A stretch of DNA of 51,682 bases, from positions 1 through 51,682 of the forward strand of contig JBDLID010000004.1 in NCBI GenBank assembly GCA_039715055.1. The letters are read 5' to 3'. Position numbers and translations under genes: made by a program. The stretch's first letter is position 1; each line of letters begins with the position of its first letter. The notes beneath the pieces were generated by a model. That model was not told the DNA's origin and searched no databases. It saw only the letters and a list, made by a program, of their open reading frames with translations. The DNA comes from JBDLID01 sp039715055 (GTDB lineage: Bacteria; Desulfobacterota; Desulfobulbia; Desulfobulbales; Desulfocapsaceae). This document shows positions 41,655 through 50,208 of this stretch, piece by piece.

Positions 41655-43013
41655 ATGAAGATCCTGAAACTATTCCCCTTAGCTGCCATCCTGTCCCTCA
41701 TCATCAGCACCAATGGTTTTGCGGCTAATGATAAACTCAACTGGATCGGGCACTGGAAAGGAGAGGACAAGCGGGAACAGCTGGTGATGGAGATCAAAAA
41801 AGAATTTGAATTTCTCAATCCCGATGTGGATGTCAATTTCACCTTTGGCAAGGATCTGGATGCTCCCGGCCGCAACCGTAAGTGGAAAGCCGCCAACAAC
41901 ATCGCCCAGATGATCAAAAGCGGCAACATCACCTGGGACGTCGTCTTTCTCGACTATGTTGTCTACAACCACGTCGCTGAAATCATTGGCGATCCTGACT
42001 GGGGCTCCAAGCACCTCCTCGATGTCAGCAATGAACCGTGGTTTCAAAAAAGCCAAAAAGACTTCATTCTCAACACACCGTACTACAGAGATCAGATAGG
42101 CGGCCTCCTGGTTGGTCCCTATATCGAGGGATTTATCACCTGCCTCTGGTACAACCGCAAAGTGGCCGGCCAGACCGGAATACAGGTCAAGGAACGAAAG
42201 ATGACAGCAGAGGATTTTATCTCCTATGCCAGAGAACTTTCCGACTACAACAAAAAGAACAACACCTCCATCCCCCTTATCAAGCTCTGCGTCTGGAACA
42301 GACTGGAGGTATTATTTGAGTACCTCTACAAGAGTCTCTGCCCTGACCCGCAGTATGCCATCGACCAGTCATACAGCCCGGAAAAGGCTGAACTCTTTTT
42401 AAAGACATTGAATGTCTTTGAAGAGCTGGCAAAATACCCGCTTGTTCTCAATGCTGATTATGAAACCCTGGCCCATGACAAGTGGCACCGCCAGTATCTT
42501 AATGGAGATGGGCTTTTCATTGTCGCCGGAACCTATATGTACAGCCATTTTTATGGCATGGATCCGGTCAAATTCAAAGACCTCATCCCGGTGGAACCCC
42601 CTGTCATTAACAAGATGAACGGTCTCGTTGGCGACTACGTGACCACCTTTGCGGTGATGAAAAATTCCAAAAACAGGAAAGCGGCCATTAACCTGCTCAA
42701 GCTCTGGTCGGAACCGCGGTTAGCAGAAAAGTGGATCTCTTACACCAAGAACCCAACCGCTCTCAAGCAACACCTGAACAGCCCGTTTTCAGAAACCATG
42801 GGTGATGATGTTTACAACAAGTTCATCATGGACATGAGTGTGGAATACAGCGATATGCCCATCAGGTATATCAGGGCTCTAACGTATATTTTTGGTGAAA
42901 AGAACCCGGTTACTCCAAATGAATTGCGCACCAAGCTTGCGCTGATCATGACCGGTAAACTAACTGCCCGCCAGTACTATGACGATGTGATGCAAAGAGT
43001 CGGGGACAAATAA
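41655..43013 (+). CDS. extracellular solute-binding protein (ABC sugar type 1)
   Basis: A 452-residue periplasmic binding protein. Signal peptide 'MKILKLFPLAAILSLIISTNGFA', then 'KLNWIGHWKGEDKREQLVMEIKKEFEFLNPDVDVNF', the usual type 1 sugar-binding opening, 'WDVVFLDYVVYNHVAE', 'VAGTYMYSHFYGMDP' and 'FAVMKNSKNRKAAINLLKLW'. No permease or ATPase gene is adjacent, so it is an orphan and may serve the divergent Cache sensor instead of transport. Start choice: GAGG lies 12 bases before ATG 41655; ATG 41646 and GTG 41637 are alternatives. Confidence 0.85.
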   Translation: MKILKLFPLAAILSLIISTNGFAANDKLNWIGHWKGEDKREQLVMEIKKEFEFLNPDVDVNFTFGKDLDAPGRNRKWKAANNIAQMIKSGNITWDVVFLDYVVYNHVAEIIGDPDWGSKHLLDVSNEPWFQKSQKDFILNTPYYRDQIGGLLVGPYIEGFITCLWYNRKVAGQTGIQVKERKMTAEDFISYARELSDYNKKNNTSIPLIKLCVWNRLEVLFEYLYKSLCPDPQYAIDQSYSPEKAELFLKTLNVFEELAKYPLVLNADYETLAHDKWHRQYLNGDGLFIVAGTYMYSHFYGMDPVKFKDLIPVEPPVINKMNGLVGDYVTTFAVMKNSKNRKAAINLLKLWSEPRLAEKWISYTKNPTALKQHLNSPFSETMGDDVYNKFIMDMSVEYSDMPIRYIRALTYIFGEKNPVTPNELRTKLALIMTGKLTARQYYDDVMQRVGDK

Positions 43014-43085
43014 TATTAACCTGCCTGAAGATGGGAACGTAAAGCCACGGTCTTAATTGATTAGCGGTTCCCTTAGCATTGATGG

Positions 43086-44804
43086 CTACCTGTTGGTTTG
43101 ATTATTATTTTTAGCCTGACCACCTGTCTGCTCTTTTAAGCCCTGCACTAAATTCGAGGCTCCGAGAATGGCGGCAGCTCCTTCAAGGCCGCCATTTTCT
43201 CCTGACACCAGGATATTGGGGATCTTAACGATCTTTGGATTTTCCACTGCGGCACGCAGGATTTTATCGAGGACAGCAAGCTGGGTGACCCGTTCCTCAC
43301 CCAGTACGCCAACCTGGGCACCCTGCCCCAGTGCAATCTCGGTTAATTTAAGTTTCTCACCCTCCCCTTTCAGTTTAGCCGCCTCCTTGTCGCGTTCGGC
43401 GATCTTGACCCTGATCTCGGCGGCCACCAGTTCTGATTGCTGATTGGCCTCTGCCCGTGCTTTTTCCGTGGCTATACGCTGGTTTTGAGCTATCTGCTCC
43501 TTGAGAAAGGTATCCCGCAGCTGTTCGGCCAGCTGTTCACGCAACCTGGCAGTGAGCAGTTCCGGTGGCACAGCAGTGTCTGCGATACGGACATCCTTGA
43601 TGCTGACCCCGGCTTTTTTCCCCTCAGGAATAACTGATTCTTCGATACGCTGTTCAACCTCTGTCCGGTGTTCATCAATCATGCTGAGAACTTTCTCAGC
43701 AGCACAGATATTACGGACCACAGAGCGGATCGAGGGAGTGACTATCTTATTCTCGGCTGATTCAACATTTCCAACAGACGCTACGAGAAAAGGGGCATCC
43801 CGGGGCTCGACCTGAACCTGAATACGCAGTTCCTGGGGCACCAGCCAGCCCTCCATACGTGTAAAGATAGCCGAATCTGCGGCATTGTCGGGAACCGCTA
43901 TGGCCAGGCTCCGCTCACTCTGAGTGATCTGACCATCCTGGGTTACCTTAAGGTCGATAAATCGCTGGGTGTAGCCGCCCTCGTAACTCCAGGTCTGTAC
44001 CCGGGTATCAACCAGGGTAACGTTGTAGGCAACGGCGTTAAGGTAATAGCGGCCGGGTTGGAGAGGCTGATTCCAGATACCCACAGAGCCCTTTTTAACA
44101 AGGGGCACAGACAGGGAACCGGCAAGTTCTGACGGTATCTCAGCCAGTTCCAGCTGCGGAGTCTCCTGGATGTTGGATTTGACCACACCGACAAACCCGG
44201 CGGGCACATCGGTGGCCTTACCGGACTTAATCTCAAAGAGATAGCGATTCAGACGATAGGTGCCGGGAGGCAGAATTGAGAGCTGCGGTCCTTTCTGGCC
44301 TCCATTCTTCAGAAAAAAAGTTGCATCGAGCATGTTCTGGAACTTGTCTTCGGGCCAGGCATCGGCAAGGTAGCGGCCACGAAGTGGCTTACCGTCACGG
44401 GCAACTAAAAATCCGTACTGGCCCTCGGCAACACTGAAGACTTCAAGCTCCTCTACTTCAAAAAATACGTTTAAAAGAAACTTGAAGTGAAAACCGGGAG
44501 GCAGTATACGGGCCTGGGGCCCTTTCTGTCCTTCAAAGGCGATAATCTGGCCCGGGTCCATGGACTTACCGAGATAGATGCGCTTAAGATGCCCCACCTT
44601 ATCGGCATCAATGATGACAAAAGAGGTGGAAAGCACGAGATAGCCGGCAGCGAGGAGCATTCCACCGCCAAGCAAACGGCGAACCAGGGGAAGGTGCCTG
44701 GTCTTCTTCTTTTCTTCCATACCGGGCTTCAACTTTGAAGGCATCAGCTGGAGGACAAGAATGCCAAGAATGACAAGAACAATCGCAATAATGACAGAGA
44801 GCAT
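43086..44804 (-). CDS. SPFH/band-7 (flotillin-like) membrane protein with internal duplication
   Basis: A 572-residue protein. Two N-terminal hydrophobic segments (1-20, 43-65). An unusual duplicated region follows: 'GQKGPQARILPPG' at 92-104 and 'GQKGPQLSILPPG' at 169-181, with a third, looser copy near 'IWNQPLQPGRYYLN'. The SPFH domain covers roughly 200-440 ('IEESVIPEGKKAGVSIKDVRIADTAVPPELL'), then an Ala/Glu/Lys-rich coiled coil (about 440-500) and a C-terminal tail rich in Gly and Asn. It probably forms membrane-bound ring or raft scaffolds. AAGGAA is seven bases before ATG 44804. Convergent with the solute-binding protein gene. Confidence 0.83.
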   Translation of the reverse strand: MLSVIIAIVLVILGILVLQLMPSKLKPGMEEKKKTRHLPLVRRLLGGGMLLAAGYLVLSTSFVIIDADKVGHLKRIYLGKSMDPGQIIAFEGQKGPQARILPPGFHFKFLLNVFFEVEELEVFSVAEGQYGFLVARDGKPLRGRYLADAWPEDKFQNMLDATFFLKNGGQKGPQLSILPPGTYRLNRYLFEIKSGKATDVPAGFVGVVKSNIQETPQLELAEIPSELAGSLSVPLVKKGSVGIWNQPLQPGRYYLNAVAYNVTLVDTRVQTWSYEGGYTQRFIDLKVTQDGQITQSERSLAIAVPDNAADSAIFTRMEGWLVPQELRIQVQVEPRDAPFLVASVGNVESAENKIVTPSIRSVVRNICAAEKVLSMIDEHRTEVEQRIEESVIPEGKKAGVSIKDVRIADTAVPPELLTARLREQLAEQLRDTFLKEQIAQNQRIATEKARAEANQQSELVAAEIRVKIAERDKEAAKLKGEGEKLKLTEIALGQGAQVGVLGEERVTQLAVLDKILRAAVENPKIVKIPNILVSGENGGLEGAAAILGASNLVQGLKEQTGGQAKNNNQTNR

Positions 44805-45129
44805 GGTGAGTTCCTTGTAAAATATCTTATGATTTTTTGAATTTGTGTCAGTGTATGGGCCCCTCCTGGAAAACACAAGGGGAATCCGAATCCAGTTGTT
44901 TTGGCTTTTCTGCTGACAGGAAAACTGTTTCTGCCTGCCCCAATAATCCTGGTCAGTTGCCACCAGTTTTCTGCAACATTTTCTATGGGCCGGCCAACAA
45001 CACCACGATGTAGCACCTTTGATGATTAAACTAACACATCATCAGCGCATCTGTAAATATGGAGGCGAAAAAGAGCTTCCCACAATTGGAAAAATAGAGA
45101 AATGATAAAAAAAATATCCGGGAGGAAAT
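44805..45129. other. intergenic region between divergent SPFH and amidohydrolase-like genes
   Basis: About 325 bases. A dyad with 7-bp arms TGATGAT / ATCATCA (45020-45026 and 45038-45044) lies 85 bases before the plus-strand gene and may be an operator. The open frame extending the SPFH gene upstream to 44963 lacks protein-like sequence. Nothing else is recognised. Confidence 0.35.
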
Positions 45130-45861
45130 ATGACTGAAATTTCAGACGGTATCCGAATCCTTGACGGCACCACCGATATCGTGGTGGTGGCCCCCCATGG
45201 CCCACTGATAGATGGAAAATTTGAAAATGATGTTCGCACTTCAATTATTGGTGAGGAAATTCATCGTTTACTTGGCTGCTTTACCATTATCAATGATCGT
45301 TTTTTCAAACCGAAGGGTCCTGTAAAAAAGGATGCGAAACAATATTTTCTGGATCTTTACCGGGTGGATCACTCTGCAAAAGTCGCCGGTTACATGGAGG
45401 CAATACGCCACGTTGCCGACTCCGATAAAAAATCGCTGGTCCTGTGGCTGCACGGTATTTTTGACCAGTTTGCCATTGACCGGGCAAAAGAGCACATGGA
45501 GCTGGGACTGTATGAAGGACCACCTGAGAATCTGCAGGCCCTGATAGCCTATGGCCAGGGGGGAGACCCCAAAACAGGTGTCACCCGGGACAGCCTTTCG
45601 GCCCGCCAGGCAACGGTGGACAGGTTCTCAGCCATGCTGAACAAGAGTGGAATCCAAACCATTTTAACCCACCCCCATTGCAACAACTACAGGGGCCGGG
45701 ATGCTAAACGATTCAACCAGTGGTTTATCAACAACGGCTATAACCATGACCAGGTTGAGTCAATCCAGCTGGAACTGAAAGAGTCCGGTTTAAGAGACAC
45801 TAAAGAAAACGCTGTTCAAACCGCCAGGCTTCTTGCGTCAATACTCATGGCTCTAAACTAG
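45130..45861 (+). CDS. N-formylglutamate amidohydrolase-like protein
   Basis: A 243-residue protein that seems to belong to the N-formylglutamate amidohydrolase/zinc carboxypeptidase-like fold. 'DIVVVAPHGPLIDGKFENDV' resembles the first metal-binding region (PHG/PHSG), 'SLVLWLHGIFD' the central strand, and 'VESIQLELKESGLRD' the conserved Q-x-E strand near the C-terminus. Family placement is moderate; substrate unknown. An excellent ribosome site, GGGAGG, precedes ATG. The DMT transporter gene follows after 19 bases, suggesting a hydrolase-exporter pair. Confidence 0.6.
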   Translation: MTEISDGIRILDGTTDIVVVAPHGPLIDGKFENDVRTSIIGEEIHRLLGCFTIINDRFFKPKGPVKKDAKQYFLDLYRVDHSAKVAGYMEAIRHVADSDKKSLVLWLHGIFDQFAIDRAKEHMELGLYEGPPENLQALIAYGQGGDPKTGVTRDSLSARQATVDRFSAMLNKSGIQTILTHPHCNNYRGRDAKRFNQWFINNGYNHDQVESIQLELKESGLRDTKENAVQTARLLASILMALN

Positions 45862-45880
45862 CCCGGCACACCCTGAGTCC

Positions 45881-46783
45881 ATGCCCAACCTGCATACCAA
45901 TCACCGCAAAGGAATTCAGCTAGCCGCATTCGGTGTGCTGGTTCTGAGTTTTGATGCGCTGCTCATCCGCCTTGCCGATACTACCCCCTGGAATGTGATG
46001 TTCTGGCGGGGAGGCCTGATGATGATTTCACTCTCTTTGCTGGTCATGATCCGCACCGGATTGAGGTCACTGCATGTAATCATGGCTTCCTGGAGAATTG
46101 TACTGCTGCTGTCAGTCATATACGGTATCAACGGTTCACTGTTCGTCACCGCCCTGTCGCTCACCAGTACCGCAAATACAGTAGTTATCCTGAGCTGCAG
46201 CGCCTTTTTTGCCGCCTTTTTCTCCTGGCTTCTACTGCGCGAACGACTACTTGCCAGGACCTGGCTTGCCATTAGTATCTGTGTTCTCGGAGTGGTTGTT
46301 GTCTTTTTCGGATCAATCGGCTACGCCAGCCTGGCCGGTGATCTTGTTGCCCTCCTGCTGGCTGTCTCCATGGGCATGGTATTTACCCTGTGGCGTCTCT
46401 ATTCACACCTGCCGCGCATGCCTGTCATTGGACTGAGCGGTCTGGTCATGTGTCTTATCGCCATCCCCATGTCCACGCCATTTTCCCTGCCCCAGGCAAG
46501 CTATCCATGGCTGATCATCATGGGGCTGATCCAGATTCCTGCAGCCTCGGTTTTATTGATGAGCGCCACCCGCTATCTCTCTTCACCGGAGGTCAGTCTT
46601 TTTCTGCTCATTGAAACGGTATTCGGCCCGATCTGGGTCTGGCTTGTCCTTGGTGAGGAGGTGGCACCGCTGACTCTCTGGGGAGGAGCCATTATTCTTA
46701 CCACCATCATCATCCACTCATGGATATCCATAAGGACGGAGCAGTGCCAGTTAAGTCCCGGCGACAGTCTTCATCCTGATTGA
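45881..46783 (+). CDS. EamA/DMT-superfamily transporter
   Basis: A 300-residue inner-membrane transporter with ten predicted helices in two EamA repeats. Repeat one has 'LIRLADTTPWNVMFWRGGLMMISLS' and 'TSTANTVVILSCSAFFAAFFSWLLLRERL'; repeat two has 'YLSSPEVSLFLLIETVFGPIWVWLVLGEE'. Members export amino acids, drugs or metabolites; the substrate is unknown. Probably co-transcribed with the amidohydrolase-like gene. Confidence 0.9.
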   Translation: MPNLHTNHRKGIQLAAFGVLVLSFDALLIRLADTTPWNVMFWRGGLMMISLSLLVMIRTGLRSLHVIMASWRIVLLLSVIYGINGSLFVTALSLTSTANTVVILSCSAFFAAFFSWLLLRERLLARTWLAISICVLGVVVVFFGSIGYASLAGDLVALLLAVSMGMVFTLWRLYSHLPRMPVIGLSGLVMCLIAIPMSTPFSLPQASYPWLIIMGLIQIPAASVLLMSATRYLSSPEVSLFLLIETVFGPIWVWLVLGEEVAPLTLWGGAIILTTIIIHSWISIRTEQCQLSPGDSLHPD

Positions 46784-46828
46784 GTCGGAGGGTCTTAAAA
46801 AAAACAGGGAGGGAATTGGGATATAACT

Positions 46829-46896
46829 GGTGGCCCCGGTGACCGGTGAGACTTTTATGGCCACCTGATGACACCCGGGACCCTTTTACGGTCATC
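46829..46896. terminator. two adjacent inverted repeats between convergent genes
   Basis: GGTGGCC (46829-46835) / GGCCACC (46859-46865), and GATGAC (46867-46872) / GTCATC (46891-46896), between the DMT transporter and the leftward PilZ gene. The position suits transcription termination, although T-runs are weak; a structured 3' RNA is another reading. Confidence 0.4.
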
Positions 46897-46901
46897 GGGT
46901 T

Positions 46902-47261
46902 TTAAACAGGCTCTTTGAACAGTTTTTCAAGACATTCGGAAAAATCCCGTTCTCCCAGGCCGGAAAATTCAAAAAATTCGAGGCCAAGCCCTTTGGGCTT
47001 ACGGATTCTCTGCACCCAGCGAACAATCGCCTTGGCCTCGATATGCACCTCGTTTCCGTCATCGATGCACATAAAACTGAGGTTCAAGACAGTTCCTTTG
47101 GGCATCAGGCAGTCCGTACTGAGAAACATACCTCCAAGACTGCAGTTATCTGCAACCCCCTGCAGATACTGGCGTGTCTCTTTATCTTCGACCTTCTGTT
47201 CATTGAATCTCACCAGGACATTGGTTGCGACTCGTTTAAATTTCCGTTTATCTTCAAACAT
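46902..47261 (-). CDS. PilZ-domain protein (c-di-GMP receptor type)
   Basis: A 119-residue single PilZ domain. The c-di-GMP motif RxxxR is 'RKFKRV' at residues 5-10, and the second motif is 'DNCSLGGMFLST' (D/NxSxxG). 'GTVLNLSFMC' and 'AIVRWVQRIRKPKGLGLEF' complete the barrel. It is cytoplasmic and probably adjusts motility or surface functions. No partner is adjacent. The leftward neighbours upstream are dodecin, the small TGA-containing gene and typA. Confidence 0.9.
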   Translation of the reverse strand: MFEDKRKFKRVATNVLVRFNEQKVEDKETRQYLQGVADNCSLGGMFLSTDCLMPKGTVLNLSFMCIDDGNEVHIEAKAIVRWVQRIRKPKGLGLEFFEFSGLGERDFSECLEKLFKEPV

Positions 47262-47421
47262 CTTTTCATCACCTTCAACGGATTCCTGCCGAAAACACTT
47301 ACCTTCACGGATAACTGCCGGACAATCTTTTTGCTGAGACCTGAGAAGTCCAGAAATTCAAATGGTCCTGTTTGATACAGACTAGCATCAACCAGAACCA
47401 TTTGAAACAACGGTTGTATGA

Positions 47422-47631
47422 CTATTTTTGCTTATACTTGAAAGAAACTGCAACTCTGGTCCGATAGGCCATTACTTTTCCTTTCTGAATCTGCATATCC
47501 ATCTTGACCACTTCAGCAATCCGTAAATCTTTCAGGTTCTTAGAGGTGGTCTCCACTGCATTTTTTGCCGCATCTTCCCAGGATTTTTTGCTGACACCAA
47601 CGATTTCGATAATCTTGTACACACTGGCCAT
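47422..47631 (-). CDS. dodecin family flavin-binding protein
   Basis: A 69-residue dodecin: 'ASVYKIIEIVGVSKKSWEDAAKNAVETTSKNLKDLRIAEVVKMDMQ' is the standard pattern, with Trp20 being the residue that stacks on flavin and the 'VVSFKYK'-like last strand. Dodecins form 12-mers that store riboflavin or FMN. GGAG lies seven bases before ATG 47631. Leftward, 181 bases after the small TGA-containing gene. Confidence 0.95.
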   Translation of the reverse strand: MASVYKIIEIVGVSKKSWEDAAKNAVETTSKNLKDLRIAEVVKMDMQIQKGKVMAYRTRVAVSFKYKQK

Positions 47632-47812
47632 AGTCAATCTCCTTGAAATGAGGTTTAAGATAGAAAAGGGTACTACTGTACCCCAGCTATCTAATTCTAT
47701 AGCCTATCACCTTTAGAATCTAAGAGAAAATGGTCCGAGGGATAAAAAGAGGGGGAAACAGGCCAAAGAAGACCTGCTTTTCCTGAATAAGGCCGGCTGT
47801 ATGAGACTGGAC

Positions 47813-47974
47813 TTAAAAAACGGTCTCAAGTGCCCAGAAAACAAACACTCCCGCACCGAGGGAGCCGTAGAGGAGCAGTCAGGGGATGCAGTCGCTGCCG
47901 TATTTTTTGGCAACCACCGCAAAGGTAACAAGGCCTGCGATCCCTGAAATAATGAGAAAGAGAAGTTCCTGCAT
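47813..47974 (-). CDS. small two-helix membrane protein with in-frame TGA (candidate CxxU selenoprotein)
   Basis: A 53-codon gene interrupted by one TGA at 47881-47879 (codon 32). Before it: 'MQELLFLIISGIAGLVTFAV' then 'VAKKYGSDCIP'; after it: 'LLLYGSLGAGVFVFWALETV' then F and TAA. The whole frame has two membrane helices (3-22, 33-50) joined by a short loop with Cys29-x-x-TGA32. GAGG lies six bases before ATG, overlapping the typA stop, so it is coupled to typA. A hairpin sits 19 bases after the TGA. Two readings: selenocysteine giving a CxxU redox motif, or TGG (Trp) mutated to a nonsense codon. The intact sequence on both sides and a second selenoprotein in the window favour the first, but I do not recognise the family. 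Confidence 0.6.
47848..47864 (-). promoter_or_regulatory. SECIS-like hairpin after the in-frame TGA
   Basis: In the leftward transcript, CTCCC-TCGGTGC-GGGAG forms a five-pair stem, extendable by a G-U pair. Within the loop, a T/C mismatch and a C-G pair can present GGT, reminiscent of the bulged U and GGU loop of bacterial SECIS elements. The loop starts 19 bases after the TGA, inside the known range. Confidence 0.45.
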
Positions 47975-47982
47975 TGTTTGCC

Positions 47983-49782
47983 TCAGCCCTTGATGCGCAC
48001 GCCGGTCTTTTTACGAAGACGGATTGAGGCAGGGGTCACCTCCACCAGCTCGTCGTCATTGATGTAGGCAATACAGTCTTCCAGGGTCATGATGACCGGC
48101 GGGCTGAGAATAACCGCGTCATCTGAACCCGAGGCCCGGACATTTGTCAGCTTCTTTCCCTTTGCCGGATTGACGACAAGGTCGGATGGGCGGCTGTGCT
48201 CACCGATAATCTGCCCCTGATAAAGGGGAGCTCCGGGAGCAACAAAAAGCTTACCGCGATCCTGGAGATTAAAAAGGGCATAGGCAACGGCCGTACAGCT
48301 CGGTTCTTTAACGATCAGTACGCCGTTGATACGGTTCTTGATCTCTCCGGCATAGGGTCCGTAGTGGGCAAAGACATAGCTCATCATACCCATACCTTTG
48401 GTATCGGTCATAAATTCGGATTTGTAGCCGAGAAGGCCTCGGGTGGGGATGATAAACTTCATCCGCACCATGCCATTCTCACTGTTCATCTCTTCCATCT
48501 GCCCTTTGAGTTTGCCCAACTTTTCAATGACAGCGCCCTGGTAGAGCTCATCCACATCGACGGTCAGCTCTTCATAAGGCTCGAGCACCTGGCCGTCTTC
48601 CTCCTTCATGATCACCTCGGGCCGGGTGACCTGGAATTCGTAATCTTCCCGACGCATCTTTTCAATGAGGATGGAGAGATGCAGCTCACCACGGCCGGAG
48701 ACCCGGTAGCCGACACTGTCTGTCAAGGGTTCAACCTGCAGTGCCACATCGGCAAGAGTCTCACGGCTCAACCGTTCCTCAAGATGCCTGGAGGTGACAT
48801 ATTTGCCCTCCTTGCCGGCAAAGGGAGAGTCGTTGGGGATAAAACTCATGGAGATGGTCGGCGGATCGATATCAATAAGAGGCAGAGGCTGCGGATTGTC
48901 AGGATCGGTAAAGGTGACCCCGACAGTCACATCATCCATACCGGCAACGGCCACAATCTCACCGGTGATCGCAGACTCAACCGGAACCTGGCCGTCGCAT
49001 TCAAAACGAAAAATTTTGGTGATACGGATCGGCTTGATGGAACCGTCACGTCTGGCAACGACGATGGGCTGATTGATTGACATGGTGCCGTTCACCACCT
49101 TGCCAATCCCCAGGCGTCCAAGGTAGGGGGAATAATCTATGGTGCCGACCTGCATCTGCAGAGGGGCATCGATGGTTCCGGAAGGTGACGGAATATGCTC
49201 GGTGATCATCTTGGAGATGATATGCATATTGCCATCCTTAATTTCATCGTCCGGCTCTGCTATGGCATAGCCATCTTTGGCAGAGGCATAGACAATGGGA
49301 AAATCAAGAATATCGTCAGGGGCGTTGAGTTTGACAAAAAGATCAAAAACCTGATCAACCACCCATTCGGGGCGCGCCGCGGGTTTATCGATCTTGTTGA
49401 TGACGACGATCACCGGCAGATGATTGGCAAGGGCCTTTTTCAGGACAAAATAGGTCTGGGGCATGGGCCCTTCCTGGGCATCGACCAGAAGAAGAGCACC
49501 GTCAGCCATCCGCAGGACACGTTCCACCTGACCGCCGAAATCGGCATGACCGGGGGTGTCGATAATATTGATCCAGAAATCATCAAAGCGGTAGGAGCCG
49601 TTTTTGGCGGTAATGGTGATGCCGCGCTCCCGCTCCAGATCCATGGAGTCCATCAGTCGTTCCGCAACATCCTGGTTCTCCCGAAAGAGTCCGGAGTGCT
49701 TGAATAACTGATCTACAAGAGTGGTTTTGCCGTGATCAACATGGGCAATAATGGCCACGTTGCGTATTTTTTGCTGTTCCAT
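47983..49782 (-). CDS. typA: ribosome-associated GTPase TypA/BipA
   Basis: A 599-residue translational GTPase. G motifs: 'AHVDHGKTTLVDQLF' (G1), 'RGITITAK' (G2), 'DTPGHADFGGQVERVL' (G3), 'NKIDKPAARPEWV' (G4). Then domain II, an EF-G-like domain III ('GRGELHLSILIEKMRREDYEFQVTRPEVI'), domain V and the BipA-specific C-terminal domain ('PLYQGQIIGEHSRPSDLVVNPAKGKKLTNVRASGSDDAV'). It acts on 70S/50S ribosomes under stress or cold. The stop overlaps the ribosome site of the small TGA-containing gene. The leader (49829-49885) is folded. Confidence 0.97.
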   Translation of the reverse strand: MEQQKIRNVAIIAHVDHGKTTLVDQLFKHSGLFRENQDVAERLMDSMDLERERGITITAKNGSYRFDDFWINIIDTPGHADFGGQVERVLRMADGALLLVDAQEGPMPQTYFVLKKALANHLPVIVVINKIDKPAARPEWVVDQVFDLFVKLNAPDDILDFPIVYASAKDGYAIAEPDDEIKDGNMHIISKMITEHIPSPSGTIDAPLQMQVGTIDYSPYLGRLGIGKVVNGTMSINQPIVVARRDGSIKPIRITKIFRFECDGQVPVESAITGEIVAVAGMDDVTVGVTFTDPDNPQPLPLIDIDPPTISMSFIPNDSPFAGKEGKYVTSRHLEERLSRETLADVALQVEPLTDSVGYRVSGRGELHLSILIEKMRREDYEFQVTRPEVIMKEEDGQVLEPYEELTVDVDELYQGAVIEKLGKLKGQMEEMNSENGMVRMKFIIPTRGLLGYKSEFMTDTKGMGMMSYVFAHYGPYAGEIKNRINGVLIVKEPSCTAVAYALFNLQDRGKLFVAPGAPLYQGQIIGEHSRPSDLVVNPAKGKKLTNVRASGSDDAVILSPPVIMTLEDCIAYINDDELVEVTPASIRLRKKTGVRIKG

Positions 49783-49828
49783 AATTTTTATCTAAACAGA
49801 GTGTGATCTATTGATCTTAAAAATTAGA

Positions 49829-49885
49829 GACGCCTGAAAGTGGTGTAAACTGGAAAGCCTTTCCACGTTTTTCAAGACAGGCGTC
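49829..49885 (-). promoter_or_regulatory. structured leader upstream of typA (possible attenuator)
   Basis: In the leftward RNA, GACGCCTG (49885-49878) and CAGGCGTC (49836-49829) close a loop containing a hairpin TGGAAAG-G-CTTTCCA (49865-49851). The closing strand is followed by TCTAATTTTT, like an intrinsic terminator, 47 bases before the typA start. It may be an attenuator. It matches no riboswitch class I know. Confidence 0.45.
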
Positions 49886-50028
49886 ATAAATATATTTATA
49901 TGATAAACATTTTCGAAAATAAAAAAGCTCATTGTCTAACATATGGAAAGAAACCAGGCAAGAAAATACGGACAAATCGGATTTTAGCTGAGAATGACTC
50001 CCCTCTGGTCGACATTTTATTCCGGTCC

Positions 50029-50046
50029 GTCGACGATATCGTCGAC
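50029..50046. promoter_or_regulatory. perfect 18-bp palindrome in the typA/Gly-rich intergenic region
   Basis: GTCGACGATATCGTCGAC reads the same on both strands; a further GTCGAC half lies at 50008-50013. It is 163 bases before the secreted Gly-rich gene and probably a protein-binding site. The rest of the 426-base gap is AT-rich with no gene. Confidence 0.5.
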
Positions 50047-50208
50047 TGTTGACCCTGTCAAACCGATTCCCCAACAATACAAAAAACTTTTTATTTCGAA
50101 AAATTATAGAGTTACAAAGTTACTGTTTGGTCAGGCATGCATATAGCAATCAAAACCGCATCATAAAACGCAGCTTCTTCAATAACACTCAGCAAAGGGG
50201 TAAAGACA

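Noticed and set aside
47713..47931. Alternative minus-strand frame overlapping the small TGA-containing gene
   Set aside because: Lacks a ribosome site and reads as low-quality Ser/Leu/Pro sequence, whereas the other frame has a coupled start and two clean membrane helices.
48196..49080. Plus-strand open frame of 294 codons opposite typA
   Set aside because: Entirely inside TypA, whose motifs are all intact; the antisense product has no recognisable domain.
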